A stretch of DNA of 64,000 bases from an uncultured Dokdonella sp. (GCA_934526015.1 CAKSZY010000006.1:39840-103839), one strand, 5' to 3'; shown: positions 9,065 through 23,157, counted from the stretch's first letter. Numbers and translations: made by a program. The notes: generated by a model from the sequence alone, not told the origin.

Positions 9065-9955
9065 TCAGTCCTCGTCGCCGTCCGCCGCGCGCCTGCCGGC
9101 GGGGCGGTGCTTCGGTGCGACCTGCGAGGCCACCGCCTGCCAGACCGCAAGCGCATCGCGCGTCGGCGCGACATCGTGCACGCGCACGATCGCGGCACCG
9201 TTCTGCACGGCGATCAACGCCGCCGCCACCGAGCCGGCGACGCGCGCGGACGGCAGTTCCTGCCCGGTCAGCGCGCCGATCATCGACTTGCGCGAGAGGC
9301 CGACCAGCACCGGGGCGATTTCGGCGAAGCGCGCGCATTGCGCCAGCAGGGCGAGGTTGTGCTCGAGCGTCTTGCCGAAGCCGAAGCCGGGATCGACGAG
9401 GATGCGCTTGCGGTCGATGCCGGCCAACTGGCAGGCAAACAGTCGATCGGTGAGGAAGCGGTGCACTTCACCGACGACGTCGTCGTAGTGCGGGTCCTGC
9501 TGCATCGTGCGCGGCTCGCCCTGCATGTGCATCAGGCAGACGACCACGCCGAGTTCCGCCGCGGCGTCGAGCGCGCCCTCGCCACGCAGGGCGCGCACGT
9601 CGTTGACGATGCCGGCGCCGGCGGCGACTGCCGCCCGCATGACCTCGGCCTGCGAGGTGTCGATCGAGATCGGCAGCGTGGTCCGCGCCGCGACCGCCTC
9701 GATAACCGGCACCACGCGGGCGATCTGTTCGGCCGCCGGCACCGCCTCGGCGCCGGGGCGGGTCGATTCCGCACCGAAATCGAGCAGGTCCGCGCCCTCC
9801 CCGACCAGCTTGAGGGCATGTTCGATGGCGGCATCGCGATCGAGCCAGCGCCCGCCGTCGGAAAACGAGTCGGTGGTCAGGTTGACCACGCCGGCGATGC
9901 GCGGGCGATCGAGCTCGAGGATGCGGCCGCGGCAGTCGAGGCGGACATGGAACAT
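9065..9955 (-). CDS. folP: Dihydropteroate synthase
   Basis: A 296-aa enzyme condensing 6-hydroxymethyl-dihydropterin pyrophosphate with p-aminobenzoate in folate synthesis (cytoplasm). Family signatures are GVVNLTTDSFSDGG near residue 22, DFGAESTRPGA near 59, ISIDTSQ near 96, NDVRAL near 117, DPGFGFGKT near 189 and GLSRKS near 219. Most homologues have TPDSF where this one has TTDSF. ATG 9955 has GGAGG upstream. It follows ftsH, as in many gammaproteobacteria, but a terminator-like hairpin lies between them, so expression may depend on read-through. The last roughly 15 residues are a charged tail beyond the TIM barrel. No glmM follows; the next gene downstream is the caspase-like one. Confidence 0.96.
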   Translation of the reverse strand: MFHVRLDCRGRILELDRPRIAGVVNLTTDSFSDGGRWLDRDAAIEHALKLVGEGADLLDFGAESTRPGAEAVPAAEQIARVVPVIEAVAARTTLPISIDTSQAEVMRAAVAAGAGIVNDVRALRGEGALDAAAELGVVVCLMHMQGEPRTMQQDPHYDDVVGEVHRFLTDRLFACQLAGIDRKRILVDPGFGFGKTLEHNLALLAQCARFAEIAPVLVGLSRKSMIGALTGQELPSARVAGSVAAALIAVQNGAAIVRVHDVAPTRDALAVWQAVASQVAPKHRPAGRRAADGDED

Positions 9956-9970
9956 GATCGGTCCTCCGTG

Positions 9971-9993
9971 AAAAAGCCGCCCGCAGGCGGCTT
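9971..9993 (-). terminator. Rho-independent terminator after ftsH
   Basis: On the minus strand an 8-bp GC-rich stem (AAGCCGCC/GGCGGCTT, loop of 4) is followed by a run of five T. It lies just after the ftsH stop and about 10 nt before the folP ribosome-binding site, so it could end the rlmE-ftsH transcript or reduce read-through into folP. Confidence 0.75.
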
Positions 9994-10015
9994 CTCCGTT
10001 GCCTGGCGGATGTGC

Positions 10016-11943
<1,928 letters not shown>

Positions 11944-11947
<4 letters not shown>

Positions 11948-12594
11948 CGTGTCGAGCAATCCTCTCCGGGTGTGCGGGCGCGCTTGCCGGTGGCCAGCGC
12001 GTAAACCTCGTTGCTGCGGGCCCGCGAAGCCTTCGGCTTGCGGATGCTGACGCGTGCGTACTTCGTGCGCAAGCGTCGCACGTAGTCGTCGAATCCCTGG
12101 CCCTGGAACAGTTTGGTCAGGAACGCGCCGCCCTCGCGCAGGTGGCTGTCGGCAAATTCGCTGGCCAGTTCGGCCAGATGCATCGACCGGTCCTGGTCGA
12201 CGGCCGCCACCCCGCTCATGTTGGGGGCCATGTCGGAAAGCACAAGATCGACCGGGGCGCCGCCGAGCGCCGCGTCGAGTTGCCGCACGACTTCGTCCTC
12301 GCGGAAGTCGCCGTGGATGAAGTCGACGCCGCCGATGCCCTGCATCGGCAGGATGTCGAGGGCGATGATGCGACCGGCGTCGCCGAGGCGCTCGCGCACC
12401 ATCTGCGACCAGCCGCCCGGCGCCGCGCCGAGGTCGACCACGACCATGCCCGGCTTGAGCAGGGCATCACGCTCGATCAGCTCGCCGAGCTTGAACACCG
12501 CGCGCGAGCGCCAGCCTTCGGCCTGCGCCCGCTTCACGTAGGGATCGCTGAAATGCTCCTGCAGCCAGCGTGAACTCGATTTGCTCCGCGCCAC
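11944..12594 (-). CDS. rlmE: 23S rRNA (uridine-2'-O)-methyltransferase RlmE (FtsJ/RrmJ)
   Basis: A 216-aa SAM-dependent enzyme that 2'-O-methylates U2552 in the A loop of 23S rRNA. Residues about 5-17 match the family start ([15 protein letters not shown]). The SAM motif is [13 protein letters not shown], followed by SDMAPNMSG and KLFQGQG. The K-D-K-E tetrad is consistent with K in RAVFKL, D in LSDMAPN, K in LTKLF and E in SNEVY. GTG 12594 was chosen because the family begins there; the upstream in-frame residues are arginine-rich and unlike any homologue. The last codons overlap ftsH (ATGA). The divergent yhbY starts 110 bp away, leaving a shared promoter region. Confidence 0.95.
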
Positions 12595-12703
12595 GTCGTC
12601 GCCTGCACGCGCCGTGCGCGTTGGTCCAGCCGGGGATGAGGCCGCATAATAGCCCGAAATCCGGCCCCCTCCCCTCCGCCGGTCCCGCATCCGGACACCG
12701 TTC

Positions 12704-13000
12704 ATGCCCCTTTCCGCCTTCCAGAAGCGCTACCTGCGCGGTCTTGCGCATTCGCTCGATCCCGTCGTCCTGCTCGGCCAGAAAGGGGTCACCCCGGCGG
12801 TGGTCGCCGAACTCGGCCTCGCCCTCGACCATCACGAACTGGTCAAGGTCCGCCTCTCCGGCGGCGACCGCGAGGAGCGCCAGGCCCAGCTCGAGGCCCT
12901 GTGCTCCCCGCTCGGCTGCGAAGTCGTGCAGACGATCGGCCACACCGCCACGCTGTGGCGGCGCAACGAGGGCGAGCCCAAGTTGCCGCTGCCGAAGTGA
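12704..13000 (+). CDS. yhbY: YhbY-family CRM-domain RNA-binding protein
   Basis: A 98-aa small RNA-binding protein that associates with pre-50S ribosomal particles in E. coli. Nearly the whole chain is the CRM domain: the basic start ([11 protein letters not shown]), the GxxG-like VLLGQKGVT loop, [11 protein letters not shown], then [11 protein letters not shown]. Length matches the family. It is divergent from rlmE, another ribosome-assembly gene, as in many gammaproteobacteria. The short gap (13 nt) to the next gene suggests co-transcription. Confidence 0.93.
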   Translation: MPLSAFQKRYLRGLAHSLDPVVLLGQKGVTPAVVAELGLALDHHELVKVRLSGGDREERQAQLEALCSPLGCEVVQTIGHTATLWRRNEGEPKLPLPK

Positions 13001-13013
13001 TCCGGCGCCGCCG

Positions 13014-13391
13014 ATGCAACTGATCCATGACCGCCCGGAGGGCTACTTCTTCATCCGCGCCTGGCGCGCGGATGCGATCACCGTCATCGATCGCGAATTG
13101 CGCCGGAGTTTCGTCATCGCCCCGGATCGGGTCATCGAGGACTGGCCGCCGACGACGGTGGCGGGCCTCGACGCGGCAAGGATCGAGGGCTTGCTCGAAC
13201 TCGATCCCGAACTCGTCCTGCTCGGCACCGGCAACCGCCTGGTGTTCCCGCCGCGCGAACTGCTGCTGCCGCTCCATCGCCGCCGGATCGGCGTCGAGGT
13301 GATGGACAACGGCGCCGCCAGCCGCACCTACAACCTGCTCGCCGCGGAGGGGCGCCGCGTGGTCGCCGCCTTCCTGCTCGATACCGGCTGA
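13014..13391 (+). CDS. Mth938/DUF498-domain protein
   Basis: A 125-aa protein of the Mth938/NDUFAF3-like family, whose bacterial members have no settled function (the eukaryotic relative helps complex I assembly). Visible family features are the two-strand N-terminus, LLGTGNRLVFPPRELLLPL near residues 65-84, and GVEVMDNGAASRTYNLLAAEGR near 90-111. ATG 13014 was chosen because upstream in-frame sequence overlaps yhbY and does not resemble the family. It follows yhbY by 13 nt and converges with rpoS, ending 37 nt before the rpoS stop. Confidence 0.88.
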   Translation: MQLIHDRPEGYFFIRAWRADAITVIDRELRRSFVIAPDRVIEDWPPTTVAGLDAARIEGLLELDPELVLLGTGNRLVFPPRELLLPLHRRRIGVEVMDNGAASRTYNLLAAEGRRVVAAFLLDTG

Positions 13392-13428
13392 ACCGGCAAC
13401 CGCGTCCGCGCGCCGCAACCGGGCCGCT

Positions 13429-14334
<906 letters not shown>

Positions 14335-14383
14335 TCGAGCTTAGTCCGCCGCCGGCGACTTGCAAGCGTGCCCATGGCGGAAT

Positions 14384-15301
14384 TCAGCGGCGCGGCAGGA
14401 AGGCCGCCGGATCGACCGGCTTGCCGTTGCGGCGGATCTCGAAATGCAGCATCTCGCGGCTCGCGCTCGAGGAACCCATCTCGGCGATCTGCTGGCCGGC
14501 CTTGACCTTGTCGCCCTCCTGCACGAGTCGACGGCGGTTGTGGCCATAGGCCGACAGCAGCGTTGCGTCGTGCTTGATGATGACGAGTTCGCCGTAGCCG
14601 ATCAGGCCGTTGCCGCTGTAGACGACTTCGCCGTCGGCCGCCGCGCGCACCGGGTCGCCCGACTTGCCGCCGATGTCGATGCCCTGGCGGGTCGGGTTGC
14701 CGGCGACGAATCCGGCCAGATGCGGACCATCGGCCGGCCAGCGCCAGCGGATGTTGCCGGTTGCGGCGGCGCTCGGCGCAGGCAGCGGTGCCGGCTTCGC
14801 CGCGGGTGCGGGTGCCGGTGCCGGTGCCTGTACCGGCGCCGGCGCCGACGGTGGATCGCGACGCGGCGGCGGCGTTGCCACCGGCGCATCCTCGAATACC
14901 GGTGCCTTCGCCGCCGCCGGCGGCACCCGCGGCGGCGGGCTGGCCGGACGCGGCGGAAGCGGCCGCGGAGCACGCGCCACGGCACGCGCCGGTGCCGCCG
15001 CTTCGCTCAGGCGGATGCGCTGGCCGACATGGATCGTGTACGGCGGCCCGATGCGGTTGATGCGGGCGAGATCGCGGTAGTCGAGGCCGTTGCGGAAGGC
15101 GATGCTGTAGAGCGTGTCGCCGCGCACGACGACATGCTCGCCGGCGATCGGCGCGCGCTGCGTGCGTGGCGGCGGCTTGCGCGGGCCACCGATGCTGCGA
15201 TCGTGCACCGGTGCCGGCGGCGTGCCGGCACACGCGGACAGCACGAGGAGGGCAGCGGCAACGGCTACACGCAGGCAGGCAGACACGGACGGCCCGGACA
15301 T
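14384..15301 (-). CDS. nlpD: NlpD-like murein hydrolase activator (LysM-M23 lipoprotein)
   Basis: A 305-aa outer-membrane lipoprotein; NlpD activates amidase AmiC during cell separation in E. coli. The lipobox is LSAC near residue 20. A LysM domain (HVVVRGDTLYSIAF to HVGQRIRL) spans about 57-100. A Pro/Ala-rich linker spans about 105-195. The LytM/M23 domain spans about 200-300 (RQGIDIGG, SAYGH, LHFEIRRNGKPVDP). The metal ligands are incomplete (RQGIDI instead of an HxxxD-type site), as in catalytically dead NlpD. The start overlaps the stop of the DedA gene by one base (TGATG). rpoS lies 49 nt downstream; rpoS promoters inside nlpD are known in E. coli. Confidence 0.93.
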   Translation of the reverse strand: MSGPSVSACLRVAVAAALLVLSACAGTPPAPVHDRSIGGPRKPPPRTQRAPIAGEHVVVRGDTLYSIAFRNGLDYRDLARINRIGPPYTIHVGQRIRLSEAAAPARAVARAPRPLPPRPASPPPRVPPAAAKAPVFEDAPVATPPPRRDPPSAPAPVQAPAPAPAPAAKPAPLPAPSAAATGNIRWRWPADGPHLAGFVAGNPTRQGIDIGGKSGDPVRAAADGEVVYSGNGLIGYGELVIIKHDATLLSAYGHNRRRLVQEGDKVKAGQQIAEMGSSSASREMLHFEIRRNGKPVDPAAFLPRR

Positions 15302-15906
15302 CAGTGCAGGAACCGGAAGTAGACCACGACCAGCACGATCAGCACGACCAGCATCCAGCCGATCCACTCGATCCAGCGGTGCAGCATCGCCTCGGCACGC
15401 GGCCCGGCCAGGCGGATGACGCCGGCGAGCAGATACACGCGCTTGCCGCGGCCGACCAGCATGCTGGCCACGAACGGCAACAGCGGCACGCCGACGATGC
15501 CGGAGGCCCAGGTGAAGATCTTCAGCGGAACCGGCAGGAAGCCGGCCACGACGAGCGCCCAGAAGGCCATCCACGGGCTGCGTTGCACGATCGCGTTCAG
15601 TTCGGCGACCTGGACATCGATGCGCTCGAGCCAGCCGAGCGCGCCGAGCAGCGGACGCACCGCCTCGAAGGCGAAGTGGCCGAGCGCGTAGCCGACCAGG
15701 GCGCCGAGCAGCGAGAACACGAGGCTGACCGTGGCATAGCGCGCCCAGTGCCGCGGTTTCGCCAGCACCATCGGCCCGAGCATGACTTCGGGCATGACCG
15801 GAAAGACGATCGCCTCGACGAAGCTGAGGCCGGCAAGGTAAGGCTCGGCGCGCGGATGTGCGGCCCAGCGCAGCGCCTTCTCGTAGAGCGGCCCGAACAG
15901 CTTCAT
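15301..15906 (-). CDS. DedA/YqaA-family inner membrane protein
   Basis: A 201-aa protein with the SNARE-associated/VTT (DedA) fold. DedA proteins support envelope integrity and undecaprenyl- or other lipid-phosphate flipping. Residues about 25-60 contain the re-entrant FVEAIVFPVMPEVMLGPM, followed by predicted membrane spans at about 65-90, 118-145 and 180-200, with the conserved G-x-P-V-P-L-K motif (GFLPVPLKI). ATG 15906 is used because the family begins MKLFGPLYEKAL; upstream in-frame codons extend toward pcm. It sits between pcm and nlpD, the usual xanthomonad order, and probably belongs to the surE-pcm-nlpD-rpoS transcript. Confidence 0.9.
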   Translation of the reverse strand: MKLFGPLYEKALRWAAHPRAEPYLAGLSFVEAIVFPVMPEVMLGPMVLAKPRHWARYATVSLVFSLLGALVGYALGHFAFEAVRPLLGALGWLERIDVQVAELNAIVQRSPWMAFWALVVAGFLPVPLKIFTWASGIVGVPLLPFVASMLVGRGKRVYLLAGVIRLAGPRAEAMLHRWIEWIGWMLVVLIVLVVVYFRFLH

Positions 15907-15940
15907 CGCCGGCTCCGCGCGGCCGCTCGCGCAGGCAACA

Positions 15941-16630
15941 TCAGGATTCGCCCCGGCCGACACCGGCAAGCAGCGGCACGAAACTGACATCGGCCATCAC
16001 TTCGCGCATCCAGCCGCCATCCTCGCCGGCGCGCACGCGCAGCAGCTGCTGCTGCCCGGCCGGCCCGACCGGCGCCACCATCACCCCGTGCGGGGCGAGC
16101 TGGGCGAGCAGCGCCTGCTCGAGATCGGCGCCGGCGGCGGTGACGATGATGGCGTCGAACGGCGCCTGGTCCGGCCAGCCGAGGCGACCATCGTCGTGGC
16201 GCGAGCGGATGTTGCCGAAGCCGAGCTTGCGGAACCGTCGCCGCGCGTTGCGCAGCAGCTCGTCGATGCGCTCGACGGTGTAGACCTGTTCGACCAGGCT
16301 GGCGAGCACCGCGCACTGGTAACCGGAACCGGTGCCGACCTCGAGCACGCGCCGCGGCAGCGCGTGCTCGAGCACGAGTTCGGTCATGCGCGCGACCACC
16401 TGCGGCTGCGAGATGGTCTGCCCGCGGCCGATCGGCAAGGCATCGTCCTCGTAGGCGCGCGTGGCCAGCGCCTCGTCGACGAACAGGTGGCGCGGCACCC
16501 GGCGCAGCACGTCGAGCACGCGGCGGTCGCGGATGCCGGCCCGCTCGAGGCGGTCGACCAGGCGGTCGCGGGCACGCTGCGAGGTCATGCCGAGACCGCG
16601 CGCCTCGGGAAGCAGCGGATACGCGGTCAT
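15941..16630 (-). CDS. pcm: Protein-L-isoaspartate O-methyltransferase
   Basis: A 229-aa SAM-dependent enzyme that starts repair of isoaspartyl residues in aged proteins. SAM motif I is [16 protein letters not shown] (about residue 95). [13 protein letters not shown] precedes it, the acidic VERIDEL follows, and the post motif is [16 protein letters not shown] 16630 gives a family-length protein; an in-frame upstream ATG at 16705 would overlap surE. surE ends 31 nt upstream: surE-pcm-nlpD-rpoS is a long-known cluster in enterics and xanthomonads. A few residues are exchanged at the C-terminus, but nothing suggests loss of function. Confidence 0.96.
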   Translation of the reverse strand: MTAYPLLPEARGLGMTSQRARDRLVDRLERAGIRDRRVLDVLRRVPRHLFVDEALATRAYEDDALPIGRGQTISQPQVVARMTELVLEHALPRRVLEVGTGSGYQCAVLASLVEQVYTVERIDELLRNARRRFRKLGFGNIRSRHDDGRLGWPDQAPFDAIIVTAAGADLEQALLAQLAPHGVMVAPVGPAGQQQLLRVRAGEDGGWMREVMADVSFVPLLAGVGRGES

Positions 16631-16661
16631 CGTCGCAACGCTCCCGCAGCGGCGAGCGCGC

Positions 16662-17435
16662 TCATGCGGCGTGGCTCTCCATGCGCAGCGATCCGACCCA
16701 GCCACTGACCTTGTCGAGCGCCTGGTAGCGCGTCAGGTCGACGTGGATCGGCGTGATCGAGACGAAGCCTTCGCGCACGGCGTGGAAATCGGTGCCGGGA
16801 CCGTCGTCCTCGGCCTCGCCGGCGGGACCGATCCACCAGATCGGCCGCCCGCGCGGATCCTGCTGGGCAATGCACGGCGCCGAACGGTGGCGGCGGCCGA
16901 GCCGGGCGACCGAGAAGCCGCGGATCTGCTCCCACGGCAGGTCCGGCACGTTGACGTTGAGGATGGTGTCGGCCGGCAGCGGGTCGACCACCAGCTTGCG
17001 CATGACCCGCATCACCGCCAGCGCGGCCGATTCGAAATGCTCGCCCTGGTGATCGCGGGTGACCAGCGAAACGGCGATCGCCGGCAGGCCGAGGAAGCGC
17101 CCTTCCATCGCCGCCGACACGGTGCCCGAATAGATCACGTCGTCGCCGAGGTTGGCGGCATTGTTGATGCCGGAGACGACGATGTCGGGCTCGACCTCGA
17201 GCAGGCCGGACAGGGCCAGGTGCACGCAGTCGGTCGGCGTGCCGGCGACGCGGTAGCGGTTCTCCTCGAGGCGGGTGACGCGGATCGGCTGGTCGAGCGT
17301 CAGCGAATTGCTGGCGCCGGAGCGATCACGGTCCGGAGCGACGACGACGACCTCTCCGACCGTGGCAAGGTGGCGGGCCAGCACATGGATGCCCGGCGCA
17401 TCGACTCCGTCGTCGTTGCTGACCAGTACGCGCAT
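16662..17435 (-). CDS. surE: 5'/3'-nucleotidase SurE
   Basis: A 257-aa survival protein and divalent-metal nucleotidase that acts on nucleoside monophosphates and exopolyphosphate. The metal site is at the start (SNDDG, D8-D9). [11 protein letters not shown] near residue 38 carries the conserved serine, and [11 protein letters not shown] and [20 protein letters not shown] follow. ATG 17435 has GAGGGAA at good spacing; the much longer upstream reading frame antisense to the Smr gene is not coding. It is the first gene of the surE-pcm-DedA-nlpD-rpoS run and is divergent from the Smr gene, with 142 bp between them for promoters. Confidence 0.96.
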   Translation of the reverse strand: MRVLVSNDDGVDAPGIHVLARHLATVGEVVVVAPDRDRSGASNSLTLDQPIRVTRLEENRYRVAGTPTDCVHLALSGLLEVEPDIVVSGINNAANLGDDVIYSGTVSAAMEGRFLGLPAIAVSLVTRDHQGEHFESAALAVMRVMRKLVVDPLPADTILNVNVPDLPWEQIRGFSVARLGRRHRSAPCIAQQDPRGRPIWWIGPAGEAEDDGPGTDFHAVREGFVSITPIHVDLTRYQALDKVSGWVGSLRMESHAA

Positions 17436-17577
17436 CGGATTCCCTCGGCTCGACGCCGCGCACGGGCGCGGCGGATGTGACGAAACCGCGATGATAGCGG
17501 AACCGCGACGGCGGCTGGACGAACTTGCCGCGCGCAGGCGATCACGGCATGGTGGGGACAACCCCGGTGGAGCGCCG

Positions 17578-18168
17578 ATGAAACTGCCGCGCATGCCGAA
17601 ATCCCCGCGCCGCAAGGGCGGCCCGCAGGCGCCGGCCGTGTCGAGCGCCGATGGCGCCTTGTTCCGCGAACTGATCGGACCGGTGCGTCCGCTCGCCCGC
17701 AGCGGCGACGTACCCGCAGCCGCGCCGAAGCCGCCCGCCGAGGCACGCCAGTTCGAACGCGACGAAGCCGCGGTGCGCGACGAGTTGCTCGAACACGCCA
17801 TCGACCCCGGCACGATCGAGGTCGGCGAGGAAATCCACTACCTGAAGCCGGGCCAGCCGGAACGCCTGCTCAAGCGCCTGCGCCGCGGACAGTTCAGCGT
17901 GCGTGCCGAACTCGACCTGCACCAGATGACGGCCCGCGTTGCCGGCGACGCGATCCGCGCCTTCCTCGACGAGGCGATCCGCCATCACGAGTACTGCGTG
18001 CGCATCGTCCACGGCAAGGGCCTGCGTTCGACCACCGCGCGCGGTCCCGTGCTCAAGCGTCTGACCGAACAGATCCTGCGCCGTCGCAGCGACGTGCTCG
18101 CCTTCTCGTCGGCGCTGCCCGTGCAGGGCGGCACCGGTGCCGTGCTGGTCCTGCTGGCCGGCCGCTGA
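17578..18168 (+). CDS. Smr-domain (MutS2 C-terminal-like) protein
   Basis: A 196-aa YdaL/SmrA-type protein. The C-terminal Smr domain (about 110-195) holds [27 protein letters not shown] and the closing [10 protein letters not shown]; such domains are DNA/RNA-nicking endonucleases in characterised members. The usual DLHG is DLHQ here, as in YdaL/SmrA proteins. The N-terminal 100 residues are basic then Pro-rich and probably flexible. ATG 17578 fits the family's basic start. Its stop lies one base from the stop of the converging lipoprotein gene. Confidence 0.9.
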   Translation: MKLPRMPKSPRRKGGPQAPAVSSADGALFRELIGPVRPLARSGDVPAAAPKPPAEARQFERDEAAVRDELLEHAIDPGTIEVGEEIHYLKPGQPERLLKRLRRGQFSVRAELDLHQMTARVAGDAIRAFLDEAIRHHEYCVRIVHGKGLRSTTARGPVLKRLTEQILRRRSDVLAFSSALPVQGGTGAVLVLLAGR

Positions 18169-18169
18169 C

Positions 18170-18388
18170 TCAGTCGTTGCGGTCGGGACGCTCGTACGGC
18201 ACGCGTTTGACCGGCGGGTTGACCCAGGTGGTCTTGACCCCGCGATCGATCGACCAGGCATTGACCGCCGCAATCTTGGCCGTGTCGACCTCATTGCGCT
18301 CCTTGCGCACGAACTCGTTCGAGGTGCTTGCGCAACCGGACAACGCGAACACGGCCACTGCAGCCAGCATCGGGATGGACTTCCGCAT
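18170..18388 (-). CDS. Small predicted lipoprotein
   Basis: A 72-aa lipoprotein: basic start, hydrophobic stretch, lipobox LSGC near residue 19, so it should be acylated and held in the periplasm. The mature part is about 50 residues, hydrophilic, with a basic/aromatic end (PPVKRVPYERP). ATG 18388 has GGAGG 5 nt upstream, deciding the start over 18400. I do not recognise the family. It faces the Smr gene (stops one base apart) and sits 96 nt downstream of truD. Confidence 0.8.
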   Translation of the reverse strand: MRKSIPMLAAVAVFALSGCASTSNEFVRKERNEVDTAKIAAVNAWSIDRGVKTTWVNPPVKRVPYERPDRND

Positions 18389-18484
18389 GACGACCTCCAC
18401 CGGAATGGCGGTCTGCGGACCGGGATCGGTCAGCTGCGACCGCTCGATTTCAGTATAGGCCGGCCGCCAAGCCGTGCAAGCCGC

Positions 18485-19516
18485 TCAGGCGGACGAGCGC
18501 GGCCGCTCGTCCACCGCGCACAGTTCGCGCACCACGCTGGTGGCGAAGGTGCCGGCCGGCAGGCTGAAGGTGAGCACGAGGACGTCTTCGCCCTCGCGTT
18601 CATGGACGAATCCGGCCGGCCGCAGGCGCAGCGCACGACGCTCCTGCCCGAGTCCGGCGGCGGCCAGTCCGGCGGCGAAGCCCGCCATGCCCTCGGCGAT
18701 GCCCTGCTCGAGCGCGGCGACTTCGCCGGAGCTGCGCAGGTCACCGCGCCCCCACAGCGGACCGGTTGGATCGATGTCGCCGGCAGCAAGCCGGGCGGCA
18801 AGCGCCGCATCAAAGGCCTGCGGACCGAAGATCGAATGGGTGCCAGCCAGCATCCACACTTCGCCGTCGAGCGCGGCGTCCCAGTTGCCGGCCGCCACGC
18901 GCGCGCCGAGCACGCGATTGAACAAGGCCGAACGCGCCGCCGACAGGGCGAATCCCCGCCGCTGCCGATCGAGCCGCGCGCCGCTGAACAGCGCCTCGGC
19001 GAGGCGCAGGTTGTCCTCGCCGCGACCGAAGCGCTGTTCGCCGAAGTAGTTCGGCACCCCGCGTTCGGCGATCGTGGCCAGCACGGCGCCCGCCGCAGCG
19101 GCGTCGCCCTCGAGCGCGGTCAGGCGGATGCGGAACGCGTTGCGCTTGTGCGTGCCGCGCTTGAGCTTGCGCGAGTGGCGCGCCGCTTCAAGCACGCGCA
19201 CGCCCTCGATCGCCAGCGCGTCGGGGTCGGGATCGGCGCGGCCCGGCAGATGGACGGAAAACGTCTGCCGGGTGAGTGCATGACGGTCCTTGAGACCGGA
19301 AAACCCGACCGCGGCGGGTGCCACGCCCAGTCGTGCGGCAAGCTGGCGCGCGACCCATTCGGTGTTGGCGCCGCGCTTCTCGATGCGCAGGAACAGGTGC
19401 TCGCCCTGCCCGTCGGCGGTGAAGCCGAGTTGTTCGTCGACCTCGAAATCCTCGGCTTCGGCACGCAGCCGGCCGCGCAACGGCGGGCCGCCGTGCGCAA
19501 ACGGCAAGGTGCTCAC
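18485..19516 (-). CDS. truD: tRNA pseudouridine(13) synthase TruD
   Basis: A 343-aa enzyme isomerising U13 of tRNA-Glu. N-terminal family marks are EDFEVDEQL (about 20-28) and [15 protein letters not shown]. The catalytic aspartate lies in [10 protein letters not shown] (about residue 77), and [14 protein letters not shown] near 150 is the hinge motif. The C-terminal part carries the TruD-specific insertion and [21 protein letters not shown] 19516 overlaps the ispF stop (GTGA), which supports this start over a long upstream extension in the same frame. It is the end of the ftsB-ispD-ispF-truD run, an order widely kept in gammaproteobacteria, where truD-surE-pcm usually continues on the same strand. 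Confidence 0.96.
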   Translation of the reverse strand: MSTLPFAHGGPPLRGRLRAEAEDFEVDEQLGFTADGQGEHLFLRIEKRGANTEWVARQLAARLGVAPAAVGFSGLKDRHALTRQTFSVHLPGRADPDPDALAIEGVRVLEAARHSRKLKRGTHKRNAFRIRLTALEGDAAAAGAVLATIAERGVPNYFGEQRFGRGEDNLRLAEALFSGARLDRQRRGFALSAARSALFNRVLGARVAAGNWDAALDGEVWMLAGTHSIFGPQAFDAALAARLAAGDIDPTGPLWGRGDLRSSGEVAALEQGIAEGMAGFAAGLAAAGLGQERRALRLRPAGFVHEREGEDVLVLTFSLPAGTFATSVVRELCAVDERPRSSA

Positions 19517-20067
19517 GTCTGCTCGTCCAGGCGGTCGAGACGGGCGACCAGCTCGCGCAGCACCGGCGGCGAGGGGGATTCGACCAGACGCTGTGCGCGC
19601 CGCTGCAGCAGGACCACCGCGGACGCCGCAATGCCCTCGCCGCGCCCGCAGAAACCGAGCTTCTCGGTGGTGGTTGCCTTCACGCTGACCTGGCCGATCG
19701 TGCAGGCGAGGTCGGCGGCGAGGTTGCGGCGCATGGCCTCGGCGTGCGGGCCGATCTTCGGCCGCTCGCAGATGACGGTGAGGTCGGCATTGGCGATCTC
19801 GTAGCCCTGCTCGAGCGCGAGAGCGGCGCAGTGCAGGAGGAAGTGGCGGCTGCCGACCCCGCGCCAACGCTCGTCGTCGGGCGGAAAGTGGCGGCCGATG
19901 TCACCGAGCGCGAGCGCGCCGAGGATGGCATCGCAAAGGGCGTGGATGACCACGTCGCCATCGGAGTGCGCGACCAGGCCATGCGTGTGCGGGATGGTCA
20001 CCCCGCCGAGCACCACCTGGCGGCCTTCGCCGAAGGCGTGCACGTCGAACCCCTGGCCGATGCGCAT
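19513..20067 (-). CDS. ispF: 2-C-methyl-D-erythritol 2,4-cyclodiphosphate synthase
   Basis: A 184-aa enzyme that cyclises CDP-ME-2-phosphate in the non-mevalonate isoprenoid pathway. Zinc-site motifs are GFDVHAF (D8, H10) and H in [14 protein letters not shown], with [30 protein letters not shown] and the NTP-binding [18 protein letters not shown]. The final roughly 27 residues after the usual end are an extra charged tail. ATG 20067 has GAGGAGG upstream, inside the 3' end of ispD, so translation is coupled. Homotrimers are expected in the cytoplasm. Confidence 0.97.
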   Translation of the reverse strand: MRIGQGFDVHAFGEGRQVVLGGVTIPHTHGLVAHSDGDVVIHALCDAILGALALGDIGRHFPPDDERWRGVGSRHFLLHCAALALEQGYEIANADLTVICERPKIGPHAEAMRRNLAADLACTIGQVSVKATTTEKLGFCGRGEGIAASAVVLLQRRAQRLVESPSPPVLRELVARLDRLDEQT

Positions 20068-20077
20068 GCGTTCCTCC

Positions 20078-20776
20078 TCAGGCACCGGCCAGCAGCACGC
20101 GCACGCGCGCGAGGTCGGCGGGTGTGGTCACCTTGATGTTGTCGTCGCTGCCTTCGACCAGCAGCGGCCGGTGTCCGCTGCGCTCCATCGCCATCGCCTC
20201 GTCGGTCACCACCACACCGTCGGCGCGTGCACGGCGCAGCGCCGCGGCCAGTTCGCCGCGGCGAAACAGTTGCGGAGTCAGCGCGCGCCAGCGGGTGTCG
20301 CGCGTTTCGGTCGCCTCGACCCGGCCGTCGGCACCGGCACGCTTGAGGGTGTCGCGCAGCGGCGCCGCCAGCAGGCCACCGCCGGCCTCGCCGCCGAGTT
20401 CGACCAGGCGGGTGATGTCGGCATCGCGCACGCAGGGACGTGCGGCATCGTGGACCAGCACGAAGGCCTCTTCGGCCACGCGGGCTTCCAGCGCGACCAG
20501 CCCGGCGAGCACCGAATCGGCGCGCTCCTCGCCGCCGGTCGCGGTCAACAGCGGCTTGCCGCCGATCTGCTCGACCTGGGACCACCAGGCGTCGCCGGCC
20601 GACAGCACGACGACGATGCCGGCCACCCGCGGATGCGCGGCGAGGCGCTCGAGTGTCCAGCGCAGCAGCGGCTTGCCGGCCACCGTCACGTACTGCTTCG
20701 GCAGTTCGGCACCGAAGCGGGCGCCGCGGCCGGCGGCCGGCACCACGCACCAGAGCGCGGGATCAGCGCCGGCCAT
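20078..20776 (-). CDS. ispD: 2-C-methyl-D-erythritol 4-phosphate cytidylyltransferase
   Basis: A 232-aa enzyme making CDP-methylerythritol, the third step of the MEP isoprenoid pathway. The CTP-binding loop is [19 protein letters not shown] (about 11-29). [13 protein letters not shown] near 80, HDAARPCV near 108 and the C-terminal [15 protein letters not shown] complete the family signature. It overlaps ftsB by 14 nt upstream and ends 10 nt before the ispF start codon. ftsB-ispD-ispF is a standard gammaproteobacterial operon. Confidence 0.97.
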   Translation of the reverse strand: MAGADPALWCVVPAAGRGARFGAELPKQYVTVAGKPLLRWTLERLAAHPRVAGIVVVLSAGDAWWSQVEQIGGKPLLTATGGEERADSVLAGLVALEARVAEEAFVLVHDAARPCVRDADITRLVELGGEAGGGLLAAPLRDTLKRAGADGRVEATETRDTRWRALTPQLFRRGELAAALRRARADGVVVTDEAMAMERSGHRPLLVEGSDDNIKVTTPADLARVRVLLAGA

Positions 20777-21074
20777 CGTTGTCCCGCTGTGCCGGCAGTC
20801 CGGGTTCGACGACCTGGTAGAAGGTCTCGCCCGGCTTGATCAGGCCGAGTTCCGAACGCGCCCGCTCCTCGACCGCTTCGTCGGCCGACTTGAGGTTCTC
20901 GACCTCGGCGGCCAGCGCATCGTTGCGCGCCTTGAGCCGGTCGTTGTGGGCCTTCTGCTCGGCCACGGTCTTTTCCAGCCGCCACACCTCGGCCATGCCG
21001 CCCTGCCCCGCCCAGAGCTTGATCTCCAGGGCGATCAGGATGATCAGCAGGATCAGCACGACGTAGCGCAGCAT
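20763..21074 (-). CDS. ftsB: Cell division protein FtsB
   Basis: A 103-aa bitopic divisome protein; FtsB pairs with FtsL and FtsQ to activate septal peptidoglycan synthesis. A short cytoplasmic start is followed by one membrane helix (about 4-20, LILLIILIALEI). A periplasmic coiled coil (about 30-68, VAEQKAHNDRLKARNDALAAE) and the family end EERARSELGLIKPGETFYQVV follow. It lies 22 nt downstream of eno and overlaps ispD, matching the conserved eno-ftsB-ispD arrangement. Confidence 0.96.
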   Translation of the reverse strand: MLRYVVLILLIILIALEIKLWAGQGGMAEVWRLEKTVAEQKAHNDRLKARNDALAAEVENLKSADEAVEERARSELGLIKPGETFYQVVEPGLPAQRDNDGRR

Positions 21075-21096
21075 GGCGGAGTCCGGCCGCGGCGCC

Positions 21097-22853
<1,757 letters not shown>

Positions 22854-22876
<23 letters not shown>

Positions 22877-23144
22877 TGTCGAGCCCGCAAGCGCTGTCGA
22901 GGAGGGCGCGCTTCTTGTCGCCGGCCGTGTCGGTCCGCGGCCGCACCGGCGGATCGTCGCGCCCGGCGATGCCGGCCAGGGCCATCACGCGCTCACGCAG
23001 TTCGTCGTGCCGGCGTTGCTCGCTGGCGAGTTCACGCTCGATCAACTCGCGCACGAAGGCCGAACGCGTCTTGCCGATCGCCTTGAGATGATTCTCGAGG
23101 GCCGCGCTCAAGTCGTCGTGCATCTTCACGGTGAAGGCGTTCAC
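22854..23144 (-). CDS. Ribbon-helix-helix (CopG-like) antitoxin
   Basis: A 96-aa partner of the PIN toxin. The N-terminal ribbon (AFTVKMHDDLSAALENHL) and helices (GKTRSAFVRELIERELA) form a ribbon-helix-helix DNA-binding domain. The charged C-terminal half (about 50-96) should wrap and inhibit the toxin. GTG 23144 is the likely start because it gives the strand-1 residues of the family; ATG 23123 would cut the ribbon. The gene overlaps the toxin by 23 nt, so translation is coupled. An inverted repeat sits just upstream at 23158-23187. Confidence 0.85.
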
Positions 23145-23157
23145 GAGGTCAGTCCGG